NCBI GenBank assembly: GCA_958450365.1
Contig: CAUEEP010000897.1
Span: 451,001-515,000, forward strand
Source of the DNA: Mesorhabditis belari
Lineage: Eukaryota; Nematoda; Chromadorea; Rhabditida; Rhabditidae
Direction of reading: 5' to 3'
Length of the DNA stretch: 64,000 nucleotides
The notes under the pieces are model-generated. The model ran no database searches, had not been told where the DNA came from, and was given only the letters and a program-made list of their open reading frames with translations. Shown here piece by piece: positions 31,172 to 43,500 of the stretch. Every line of letters starts with the position of its first letter. Within the stretch, counting starts at the first letter, position 1. Both the position numbers and the translations under genes were made by a program.

Positions 31172-32090
31172 GTGGCTTTTCCCTTGTTAGGTTTGAATTC
31201 AGCTTCGGCTAATGTTTTTCTTTGCAAACGAGCTAAAAGTGATCTTTAAAGCTATCAAATAGCACTAATAACCATGGGAAACGCTCAAAACTTTACCCGA
31301 AATTCTCGACTTTGTACTTTTACTTGGCTTTTCATTGCTTTTTACTGGGTTTTTACTTGGCTTTTCAATGCTTTTCATTGCTTTTTACTGGGTTTTTACA
31401 CCTAGGCCCAAGGAAAGGCCATAGCTTCGGCTTGGCTTGCTTGGAAAAGACTCTGACTTTTTGGAAGCTTTTTTTGGAAGCTTTTTGGAAGCTAAAACTA
31501 CTGAAATGCAAGCATTTCAGTAGTTTTAGTAAACGTAAACCTCCTGGTGCACAAAACAAAAGGAAGCATTTTTTTACTCGGTCATTTGCAAACTTTTCTC
31601 ATTCACTACTTCCGGGATTTCCTTTCTCTCTCTCTCTCTGATTCGGGTTCTCTTCTTCATTTTCTCATCGTTGTTTCCCTTTTCGAGTCTTTTCGAGAAA
31701 ATCACTCCCATCGGCTGAACAATCTTCCCACAAATGGGCTTGTTTTTGCGTTTTTTTTTTTTTCGATTTTCCCCTCATTTCCCCAAAACAGGGATACAAT
31801 TTTACTAATTCACTTTTTTGAAAAAATAAAATAATGAGATTTTCTTGCAATTTTGTTTCTTTTGATGTTTTATGTATTGTAATCCTATTCTGGTATAGTT
31901 TAAAGCTAATTGATTGATTGATCCATGTCATTAATTGCTTTTAAAAGCTCTTAATCTCAATGAAAGCCACTTTTTGTTGAAAATTTGTTTGAAAAACATC
32001 AATATTTCTTTGAAAATAGCACCATTTCTATATAAAAAATTATTAGGTGAAAACACACTTAATATTAGATTTTAAATATTCTGTGCTTTT
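31172..32090. other. Intergenic with a perfect hairpin, no gene seen
   Basis: 31312-31400 has repeats of TTTTACTTGGCTTTTCA. At 31492-31529 CTAAAACTACTGAAATGC is followed by AA and its exact complement (18-bp stem). A pyrimidine-rich stretch follows at 31615-31700. Confidence 0.6.
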
Positions 32091-32094
32091 TTGG

Positions 32095-32315
32095 CTACCT
32101 TATTTTCTCTAATAGTAGTGCACTCCGGCGAGCCGAGTTGGTGACTATTTTACGGTTTCCAAGCTTTTGCAGAAGCTCAACACTCAAATCCCCCACTAGA
32201 TCTCATCGTCAGCTACATTTTCCGACCCCACATCGATAGGTTCTGATAAGCGGTTCTCGAGATTTCGAGGAATTTAGGCGACGCTCTGGGTGCACTACTA
32301 TTAGAGAGAATACGG
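32095..32315. repeat. MITE, CTCTAATAGTAGTGCACT family, copy 1
   Basis: Ends TTTCTCTAATAGTAGTGCAC and GTGCACTACTATTAGAGAGA. Other copies: 62300-62524 (complete), 55915-56100 and 56694-56760 (partial), and a fragment at 32395-32480. Confidence 0.88.
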
Positions 32316-33214
32316 TTTTTGGAATTTGACTTTTCTTTGTTGACAAGGACTTTGTTCTAACTATTTAAAATCTACCACCTAAAGATCTGCAACACTTCGT
32401 TTTGTACAATTTAGGCATCGAGCAATTTAGGCGACGCTCTGGGTGCACATTAGAGACATGAGACATTAGAGGAAATACGGGATGTAAACTCGCAAAACCC
32501 ACGCGTTTTGGTACGCCAAATCTCGTGCGTTTAAGCAAGCGATCAGGCAATTTTTCTATGCAATTTTCAATGCAAAATTTAGCTCAAATTTTACGAGAGC
32601 AATGAAATTCTCATATTTGCAGTTTCTATATTTTTCAATTCTCATATATAAGTCAAAAAAAATGTGGTAACAAATCGTGAATCATTTCTGTTCGCAAAAT
32701 GTTTTTAAAATAGTCAGTTTCTGCTTTTTTTCTTCCATTTCATTGAAAATGAGAGGCTTTTTGATGCAAAAAGACTGAAGATTCATATGTTTTTTAGGAA
32801 AAAAGTCGTTTTTTTTATTTTAATCCTATATTGGTTCTTGTTTTTTGGATTTTAGCCTTATTTTTGCCCATTTTTCTTTGAATTTTAGCCCACAAAGGGT
32901 TCAATTTGAAATTTCATTTTATCCCAAAAATTTCCCGCCGATTAGTGTCAATTAGCGTTTTTGGGGAGATTTTTGGCCAAAAAAACGCTCTTTTCGAAGA
33001 AATTTTGGAACCTTTTTGTTGTCTGGAAAAGAAGAACTGATAAAGGTTTCTGGTGTTCAAAAATTGGATCAACCCGAATGAACCCGAAAACAAAAAAACT
33101 CAAAACAAAACAGAAATGTAATGGAAAAGTATTTTCGCTTTTTTGATCTATTATAACTGGCAAAAGTTTAGACTGATTAAAGCCTGTGCTTTGATAGAAA
33201 TAATAAAAATGAGT

Positions 33215-33568
33215 AGCTCCAATCCGTAGCTGAGTAGCTCCAATTGGGAGCTGAGTAGCTCCAGAATGAGTAGCTCCAATCGGTAGCTGACTAGCTCCAG
33301 AATGAGTAGCTCCAATCAGTAGCTGAGTAGCTCCAAAATGAGTAGCTCTAATCGGTAGCTGAGTAGCTCTAATCGGTAGCTGAGTAGCTCTAATCGGTAG
33401 CTGAGTAGCTCCAGAATGAGTAGCTCCAGAATGAGTAGCTCCAATCGGTAGCTGACTAGCTCCAGAATGAGTAGCTCCAATCAGTAGCTGAGTAGCTCCA
33501 AAATGAGTAGCTCCAATCAGTAGCGGAGTAGCTCCAAAATGAGTAGCTCCAATCGATTGCCCGACCCT
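33215..33568. repeat. Minisatellite, GAGTAGCTCCAATCGGTAGCT
   Basis: About 15 imperfect units. A minus-strand frame of 231 codons runs through it only because of repeat length. One flank (AATGAGTAGCTCCAATCGAT) also occurs at 18300 in tra-3. Confidence 0.9.
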
Positions 33569-34568
33569 AAGAACCCTGGGTACAATGTTTCTCTTTTCCT
33601 TATTTTCTATAATATTTCTTATATAATATTTCTTAAAGTGCACCTTCTGCCAAATCGATTCCCCTATGAAACAAAGTCTTTGCTAGACCTGATTTCATTG
33701 AGCTTTCTAAAGTGCAACTTATCTTTAGCCAGAAAGAGGCAGGGACAAGACAGGGTTTTCGAAAAAGTCTTTCACCGGACAGGGTTTTCAACAAAGTTTT
33801 CCAAGCCGGGCAAATTATTCGTTCAGATCAAGGCTAGTCCTGGTTTGATCTGACTTTACTGTAAGCCTGGCTCAGTCCACAAAGACACCGGTTCTGATCC
33901 TACAGGTTCAAGAAGCCAATCTAAAGCCATAAGCCAATCTAAAGCTTATAAGCCAATCTAAAGTTAGAACAATTCCTCTGCACCTTTGTAAACGTACTCT
34001 TTCTGGTTCACTCGATTCCTCGTTTTGCAGTTGGAGTTGTTCAACAAGTTGGAGAAATTGAGGAGAATTCAGTGCACTTTGCAGAAATGCAGAAATGCAG
34101 AAAGGCTTTTGCAGGATTTTTCAGCACAAGTACATCAAAAAGGACAAATTTGTCTTGTAATCAAAGCATCCGGTCTACTGAATCAATTTTAAAACCAAAA
34201 TCCAACATTTACTTTCTTTCGAAAGTGCAGGAAATAACGTGGAAATAAACACGCGAAAATCCATAACAAAAAGACCCAAAAATACTTTTTCTCTTTGGAG
34301 AAAATCGTGAAATAAACACAAAAAGTAGATCTTTTTCTCTTTTTCCGCTATTTCGTAAGCTGAAAATGTGAAAATAGTGCGAGTTTTCGAGATGGGAAAA
34401 AGAAAAAGAAAGAAAAGGAAATTTTTCGAGCAAAACAACGAAAAAAGACGATAAGAAATTCCCCTCTTTGCCTCTTTTTTCAAAAAAATCGACCCAAACA
34501 TTTTCACAGTTTCTCTATTTTCTGAAAAAAATTCATCTATTAAACTAATTTCTGTACTATTTGTGAAA
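33569..34568. promoter_or_regulatory. Region upstream of the kelch gene
   Basis: No gene seen. It should contain promoter and 5' UTR for the start at 34569, but no element can be named. Short tandem AATCTAAAGC and CAGAAATGCAG repeats occur at 33915-34105. Confidence 0.35.
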
Positions 34569-37500
34569 ATGGATTCGAAAATCGAGAAAGAACCCGAAAA
34601 CGCGACGCGCAGAAGAGCGCAGACTGTCAGGTAATCGCAGAATTTATCACTTTAAATCCGATTTTTAAGCGTTTCAATTTAAAACCTCTTGCAGGTATTA
34701 TAATATTTTAAGATTTTAATATTAAAAGCCAACTCCAAGGCTATTATGGATACCAAATACCAGGCCCAAGATCAGGCCCAACCGGTAAAGCCAAGTCAAG
34801 TTAAAACAAGCTAGATAGACTAGATAGAAGCTAGACTTGTAATCGGTACATGAACTTGCAAGAGCTATTTTCAATGGGCTGGGAAAAGGCTAACATTAAG
34901 TCCAAGTGATATTGTGAACCGAGGACTAGGCTAAAACTTGTTTCCACCCTAACATAACCTGACAAAATCTAACCCTGGCCCGGCAAAAAGCCAAGCCAGC
35001 CAAGTCTATGGTTTCTGGTGGCTTTGTGGGCAATTGTAGGACATTTGATACCCCCGCCCCTTTGCCATTGGCAATCCAACTTTGAGCTCAAATATCTTTG
35101 TGTCGGGCTGTTCAATTTAAATATTTTTTGTACCAGTCGGCAGAGGAAGAGTTGGTGCATCTAATGATACCAAGGATATTGAAATTGAACAGCTGAACAC
35201 GGAGATATTTAAGCTCAAAGTTGGATTGCCAATGACAAAAGGGACGGGGCACAAATGGCCTTGTGGACAGCAAAGCCAGGTTTAGACCAGTATTTAGCGG
35301 GATTTTGAGTAAGCTCTGGAACAAAACCAGTTAAGATCAGATAAACCTTTGGCCAAGCCAAGCCTAAAGCCAGCCCAGAATCTTTTTGTAAGCTTGTACA
35401 AGAGGCATGGCTTGCAAGCCAGGCGAGATAATCCCCAGATCTTCCTCCAAGATTCAGGTACTTTTGGTGATCTAGACTAAGCTAGCCCTAGAAAAGCCAA
35501 CAGGTTAGGGACAGGTTAGTCTTAACCAAGATTCGCTTCTGATCCGGGAAATTTAAACATTCCAGTTGCTTCTCCCTTGAACTTTGACCAATGGCTTTTT
35601 TCTTTATTTTCGTTTGCGATGTTTTGTCAAAGTTTTTTTGAGCTTGGTTGCCATTGGTTTTGTAGAGGGAATTTTCTAAAAAGTGGTTCTGTTTCTGGAG
35701 AACAAAGTTCAGCAAACTGTTTTCAAGAGACGTTTTTCTGCAAGGATAGTTTCTCTGACAAAATTAAGCTTAAAAAAAATGTTTTACAAAGTAAAGTCTT
35801 ATTCTTTTTTTATTAGGCTGATGCATAAGTCTTTTCGTTCCTTTTCGTCTGCCGTTTCAAGCCAACAAATGCACCAATTAAACTACGGTTGATTTCATTA
35901 GAAAAAGCAATTATTTTTCTGCAAAATAACATTAAAACGGGTTTAAAAATATTGAATGCCTGGATTTTCTTGAGAGTATGAAGTCGGGTAGTCAAAAAGG
36001 GCTAACTCGATGATGCGGTTTAGACACCTTAGCTAAAGAAAACCTATCTTCGTGTCAATAGATAAAAGATAGAGAAAAAAAACGTTTGATATTTCGCCAA
36101 AATTTCAGAGAAATTCATTCAGCCAATTTTTCCGTAGAGTTTTTTATAGATTTTTACGAAAAAGGCGTTTTTCACTCTCGAATTTGCTTGAAAGTGAACC
36201 GAAATTCATTTAAAAAGATGCAAATTCAACAAAAAAACACTTTTTTTATAGAGCAAACTATAGATTAATTCGTGAATTCGTTACTTTTTAACAGAAGTAC
36301 GAAAAAAACGAAAAGACTTATGCATGAACCTAATATTTTGACGGCTTTACTTTCTTTTCTTTCTTTGACAGCTTTCTCTTTGTCTTCTTGGTCAAAAGTC
36401 GGAACTAAAAAAAGGCAGAAACCAAGCAAAAAAACGGATTTTACGATCAGATTGATATTGATAAGACCGACTCATTTTGTTGCTCGTTTTTTGAACGAAC
36501 ACTCTAAACAACCGACCGGGATTTTTAGTTGTTTTCGTAAAAGAGAAAAATGAAAGCTTCCGAAGATCTTCTTTTTTGATTTTGACAGAAGTTTCCGTTT
36601 AAAAATGGAAAAAAATCTTGCTCTTGATGAATTTCTAAGATTTTTTTAGTCGTAGGAAATGTCTTTGAAAAGTTGGCACAAAATTTGACCAATTCTTTTC
36701 CAATAAGAACTGCCAGATCGACTCCCCAGAGTTTTGAGAGAGTCCAATAGTCTCGAAATCTTTAAATTATCTGTAGATGATCTTGAGCTTGAGGCTCTAG
36801 TGGATTCTTGATCTACCTTGATCTTGATTTATCTGTGCTACCCATATATTCAAATATTGGGTTGATGAATTGAAAACTGCCGAACTTTGAACTAGAATTT
36901 ATCGAACATAAAACCATGAATTCATTCCAAATAATTTCCATTATTATTGACGACTTCTGCCCATTTTACAGGCAATTTGCGGATTTCTCTTTCGTAGTAG
37001 GATTTTGGTTTGTGTGTGAGACAAGTGTGAGACTCAAAAATGTAGGACTGGAGATGGAGACTGGAGATCCCAGTTTGAGCACTTTCTTCAAAAGAAACCC
37101 ATTTTGGTGTCAATAGAAAAGTTGTAGAGAATCAAAAATGAGGCTTATAGCCAAATTTCCAAAAAGATACACTTAGTAGTTTTGCTTAAAAATGCAAGTT
37201 TTGTGAAAATTCGTAAATTTCGCATTTCTTGAAAACCAGTTTTTGAATCGTTCTGAAAATTTGGATATAAGCTTAATTTTTGATTCTCTACGACTTTTCC
37301 TTTGACACCAAAATGGGTTTCTTCTGAAGAAAGTGCTCAAACTCTCACATATGACAATAGCCCGCAGTTTTCAATTCACCAACCCAATACATATATTATA
37401 TTGTGTTGCTTTTTTACTGGCCCTTTTCGTGTTATGTGCATGAATTCATGTGTATTAATCTTAAATCCGACGCACTTTATCTCAGGTCGTGAATAAAGTA

Positions 37501-40500
37501 TCTATATCTATATAATTGCCTTTTCCCTTTGCTTATAAACTTCATAACTGTAATTTGTACGAAGTACTTCTAATTCCAGGGTTACTGTAGGCGAAACGAA
37601 ATCGAAGCCCGGTAGACTTTGGCTTGCAATTAGCATTGGACCATTGTCATGAAGGTGTAAAAAGATTTTTAGCGATTTAGAACCATTTAGAACTATTTAG
37701 AACCATTTTTAACCATTTCAAACCATTTTTTAGAACCATTTCTCTAGCCAGCCAACAATTTTGACGTTCTTCTCCCCCTTTCTTGTCTCTTTTCTTGTCT
37801 TATCATCAATCTGTTTGGGGAATCCCCTCCCAACATCACCAGACAAACCTGTTCCCCTTTCATTTCCCCCCATCGCCCAATCCAAACAGATACTCCCCCA
37901 CAGCCCATGTTTAGTGTGGTGATTTTGATTTCGACCACGTTTGATCTCATTTTTAAAATACCCATCATTTGATACTATTTCATTAACCGATCAAACCGAT
38001 CAAACAGTTCACATTCAACGGCTTTAACAACTCTGTTTCAATCTGATTAGAAAACTCCTTCAACTTAGCATCGATTTGGGATATGGGACCTAGCGCAGAA
38101 GACGATTTCCAAGAGCTCTATGTAGCTCTGTGTAGCTCTGTGTCGCTCTATGTATTTATGTAACTTCTTACCGTTTATAGACACTTTAAAACACCTAAAA
38201 ATTAGTTTTTGTGTTTTAGCAAAAAAGCAAAAAAGTTTTGACGGTGTGGGGATTCGAACCAGCGACCAGCCAGCGCGAAGACGGGTGCACTATCCACTAC
38301 ACCAATCAGTTGCTGTTTGTGGGAGGGTAATTCGGTGCCATACCGCGGTGACGTTGTTTATGCTGGACCGCCAAAAAGTACCCAAACTTTAAAAGCATTT
38401 CTCTCGTAAACTGGATGCGATGAAGTAAAACTGAAAACTAGAATCTCATAGAATTCAAGGTCGCGTTTCTGTCTATTTTTCTGTTCCACTCCCATATTCC
38501 AAATCCCAAATTTTTAGCAGTTCCCTAGTGAGCTCTCCTGAGCTCTCCCGAGCTCTCCCGAGCTTGTCTAAAATTTTACAAATAAGCTTATTAGCTCACA
38601 TTAAGATACGCTTTCATCAGCTAAATTTCTAAATCTTCAACTATTTCTCTCTTTGCAACAACGCAAACCCATAATTGTTTGCTCTTTCCATTCTCAATTT
38701 GTTTAATTGATGCCAAAGGCCAAATTCGCATGCAATTATTTACCAAAATGTTATTAGAATGATTTTTTTAAACACAATCTGCTTCTGAGGAATTTCTGTC
38801 CTAAAAACAGATCATATTTTTTGTTTTATCCTTAATTTTCTCTACCACTATACACAAAAACACCTTTTATCCAATATCTCTAACTTGTTTTAGCTAAAGT
38901 TTGCAAAATTGAAGTTGAAAAGTAAGTTGAAACGGATTTGAGGCCAGTTCAAACACCAAAACAGCTGTAAAAAAAATTTTGATTGCTTTCTGACCATTTT
39001 TTGATTGCTTTCTGACTCTTTCATACAATTCTCGAGTTATCAATGAGAAAGCATTGTTCATTGAAGTTTCTTTTGATTCGAACATTTCAATTCGTTGCCC
39101 TGTGACGATTCTTTCGTTGTCTCCAAAAAGATTACCCTTTCCCTTTCACCCCACCTTTCTTTTTCATCAATTTTCACGAATTTCCGTGAAATTCGTCTGA
39201 CCACTCCTTATCACTCAAAATTTTGCCCAATTTTTTTCTATTTTTCTACACGAATAGCTAAAATCTCTTTTTTTTGAGCATTTTTGATCTTTTCAAAGTG
39301 TTCACTGTGATCTCTCACAAAAAATGTCTTTGAATTGAAATTTGAAACCAAACGAAAGGGAAAACCAAAGGAAAATTCGTGAAAAATCGTGAAATTATTA
39401 AAACCAAACCAATCTGATTCTTTTTCTTGTACTTTGTGCAAGTTTTTTGAAAATTTCCCCTCCATTTTCAGCTTCGGCTCGCTGGGTGATTTTCCTTGGC
39501 ATTCTTCTCGATCAGAGCCTCTCATTCACGACGATCTTCCACTCATTCGTTGCACACCGACTCAACGCCGTCCAATCTTTGAATCCGGTCCAACAAGTGT
39601 AAGTTGAAAGCCCAAATACATTAGCAAACGACCGTAAATACTGTAATAGTACCCCACCGCCCTCGTAAAGTCGCGTAGTCGCAAAGTCGCGTAGTCGTTT
39701 TTTAGTATTTCATTTTTTTTCAAAGCGCCCGTACTTTCAAAAAATGCGTCTTTGGTATCAAAAAATAGCCCTGAATCTCAGCTATTTTTTGATTCCTAAG
39801 CGAACATTGTAGCATAAACCAGTGTCGAGAAAAACTCGTGCAAAGCTAGACTACGCAACACTCCGCACCGTCATTATAGGGGTGGGGTACTATTACAGTA
39901 TTTACGGTATTGTAAAGTGTCAATATTCAATTTCAATACAGTAAGTTTCGATAAAAAAGATTTAATTAAACCGCCCGTTGTAGCATAAACCAGTGTCGAG
40001 AAAAACGCGTTTTTTCGGGATGGTTGCGTAGTCTAACTTTAAACGTCCCGTTCTTTGCGCTGCTTTATGCTACAATGTGCGTTTAGGTATCAAAAAATAG
40101 CTGAAATTCAGGGCTATTTTTTGATACCTAAGCGAACATTGTAGCATAAACCAGTGTCGAGAAAAACTCGTGCAAAGTTAGACTACGCAACACTCCGCAC
40201 CGTCATTATAGGGGTGGGGTACTATTACAGTATTTACGATAAGTCCTATTATTAGTAAGCAACTACTAGACTACTTGCCGTAAACATTCTAATAGAAAAG
40301 CCGGCTCTTCGATTTTTCAATGTCTCTCTAAAATTCTTTTTCGTGCCCTAGCTACCCCAATTTCCAAGAGCAAAACCAGGTCGAAATGCTGGGGAACATG
40401 TCCACCAGTAGCTAGGAAAATCCAGTGAAAAGCTATCCTTTCATTAGTAAGATCTGATAGAATTTTATAGCTGTTTGCAGAAAATACCCAAAGAAGCTTT

Positions 40501-43500
40501 GAAGCTACTGCTAAAATTTGCATTTCTTTTCAAAGTAAGCTTGGTAGAAAAGTTGCGTCAAGGCCCAGATCATCAAATTCAGTGTTGTGCCCGTAACTGA
40601 CTAGTAGTTAGACTTTTTGACTGTAGCTAATTAGTATCTCAGCTATTTCGCACTCAATCAGACACTAGTAAAAGTTGTTCATTTTTATTTTTGCGCCAAA
40701 AAGTTTTACACAGTCAAAACAGACTTTTCTTTGCAACTTTGAAAGTTGAATCTATAAGAAAAGTTTTCTTTTCGATAAATACAACATTTACAATCAATTC
40801 CTTGATCAATCATTGCCCGGATATCAATTTTTCCCCAAAAATGAGCTCTCTTTGTGCTTTGGTGAGAGATCAAATGATTATTTGAGCCAATTCTCCCCAA
40901 AAACATTGAGAATGAGAAGAAATGAAATGGAAAAAGTGAAAGAAAAGGCATAGATTGCTTGGGGAATTGCTTCAATAGAGTGAGAATTTGATGACAACAG
41001 AGTGACGGTGTTAGTGGAAGAAAGGAGGATTAACGAGGTGACACTTAAAGAGAAAGTCTAGCAAAAGCTACAATTAAACTTGAAAAAAAAAAGAAAATCT
41101 TGATTAGTGAGTGAAATTTCTGAACAAAAAGTATTTCTGATCAAACTCTTTCATTGGCTACAACAGTCGAATCGGTTTATTCTGCTGTAGTGAGCAAGAT
41201 CTTTGTATTATGATCAGGCCTTGGCGGATTCGGATCCGGATATCTACGAAAGAGTACAAAGAATATGGCGGCTACGCGACGCTTCAATAGCCAGTTCATA
41301 GTACCGTTGTGTAGGCGTTTAGTAGTGTCGCATAGCTGCCGTATGTTCTTTGTATTCTTGCGTAGAGACCAGGGTATCCGAATCTCAGCCAGGGTTGCGC
41401 GGATCCAGATCCGGATGCCTAAGCAAGAGTACAAAGGACGTTACGTCAACTAAGCGACGCTACTAAATGCCTACACAACGGTACTATGAACTGACTATTG
41501 GAGCGTCACGTAGCCACCATAACGTTCTTTGTATTCTTGTGTAGAGCTCAGGATTGCGCGGATTCGGATCTTAGCCAGGGTTGGGCGGATTCGGATCCGG
41601 ATCTCTACGCAAGAATACAAAGAACGTTACGGCGGCTACGTGACACCACTAAACACCTACACAACAGTACTATGAACGGACTATTGGAACGTCGCGTAGC
41701 CACCATAACGTTCTTTGTATTCTTGCGTAGATATCCGGATCCGAATCCGCCCAACCTTGAATACCATCAAGCAGTTTACAAGCAGTAAAAGCAAAACGCG
41801 AAAATTCTTTAAAGCTTTTGTTTTCAGGTTGAAGAAATGGGCTCTCGGAAAGAATCCGCAAAAATGTTGACCATTGAGGAACCACAAAATGTGGTCGACA
41901 TTGATGAACACGATGATGACGAAGAGGATTTCGATCAAACACCTAAAGTTCGTTTTAGTACCTAAAATCAACGACAGCTAGTTCATTTCACGGACAGACA
42001 CGGCTCTTTTATATATAGTAGATTACCGAGAGCTGCTTTTGACGGTTAATAGAATAACAGAGAATAACAAGCTTTACTAATAGAGTCTTTTGGAATAGTC
42101 TAATAGAGCTCTTGTCAAGATTACCAGCCTTTTTCAGGAGTTGATCTTGGTGCCGAAACGTCTCCGTTGCGCGGTCTCGTTTCGAGCTGATGACACCGAC
42201 AAATGGGGTGCACAACAAATGGACGCACATGAGGATTATTCGTTGACGTTGAGGGATCCATCTGTTAAGGTTCGAATAAAAGCATTAATCAAAATCAAAT
42301 CAAGAAAGAACTCTAAACAAAGACTTAATTGAAAGGATAAAATTAAGCAAAATTGAAAAAATTTGGACAAGACCAGGTGTAATTTAATTATAGTCAAAAG
42401 TTGAATAGTCAGAGTTGAGATTTGAGCTCAGCTAGCTCACAGCTCAGCTAGCTCATAGCTCAGCTAGCTCACAGCTCAGCTAGCTCATAGCTCAGCTAGC
42501 TCATAGCTCAGCTAGCTCATAGCTCAGCTAGCTCATAGCTCAGCTAGCTCATAGCTCAGCTAGCTCATAGCTCAGCTAGCTCATAGCTCAGCTAGCTCAT
42601 AGCTCAGCTAGCTCATAGCTCAGCTAGCTCATAGCTCAGCTAGCTCATAGCTCAGCTAGCTCATAGCTCAGCTAGCTCATAGCTCAGCTAGCTCATAGCT
42701 CAGCTAGCTCATAGCTCAGCTAGCTCATAGCTCAGCTAGCTCATAGCTCAGCTAGCTCATAGCTCAGCTAGCTCATAGCTCAGCTAGCTCATAGCTCAGC
42801 TCCAGTTCCAGTTCCAGACAGTTTTCTCGAATTCCCAGGCTCAAAAGAGTCCCAAAAATGACATCAAAACGATTCTCAAAAATCTCTCCATTTTTATTCA
42901 TTACAGGTGAGAAAAACCTCGTTCTTTTTTCATTTTTCCGATCCTTTTCCGATCCTTTTCCGATCTTTTTCCTTTTGGTCCCAAGTGGGCGGGTCTTCTA
43001 CTGGGAAGTTGATGAGAGAGAGGCCAAAAAAAACCATTCCTATTCCAACTGAATCACCTTTTCTTGACTAAAACTACCGTAATCCGGATTACTGTAGACT
43101 ACCGTAATCTTTACAATGTGCTGAATAATATTTCTATTTGATTTTTTTAAAAATGTCCTTGGAGGATTTCACCTCAAATGACAACTCGTTCTACTTTCTG
43201 TATCGGGAAAAGGTGGTTTTTTTTAAATCAAAAGAAATTTTGGTTATTAGTACCATAATCCTCTCGATATTTTTAGCAAAACTCGAAAAAATCTAAGGGT
43301 TTTCCCAAACACTAATGCAAATTACGAAACCGTTTTTGGGGTTTAAAAGAATTGAGTTGATATGAAGCTGTTGCAAAAAGAAGTGAGTTGATCTAAAGCT
43401 TTTGCAAAGCTTTAGAATGGGTTATCGGACATTTAATATGCGCCCCGCTCCCTTTGCCATTGACAATCCAACTTTGAGCTTAAATATCTCGGTATGAGGT

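Noticed and set aside
32948..33643. 231-codon minus-strand frame (GATHFGATQLLIG repeats)
   Set aside because: The central 110 codons are minisatellite; the flanks show no coding pattern, start context or splice sites.
37577..37650. Possible extra kelch-gene exon after TTCCAG
   Set aside because: Direct joining of 34630 to 39472 is phase-perfect; this segment would need a poor donor.
38228..38320. Candidate tRNA gene on the minus strand
   Set aside because: Best tRNA-like head here, but an abnormal anticodon arm and a second diverged copy at 2750 make it a repeat.
42858..42907. Possible alternative kelch start (MTSKRFSKISPFLFIT) before ACAG|GTGAGA
   Set aside because: Phase 1 end does not fit the phase-0 start of the exon at 47223.
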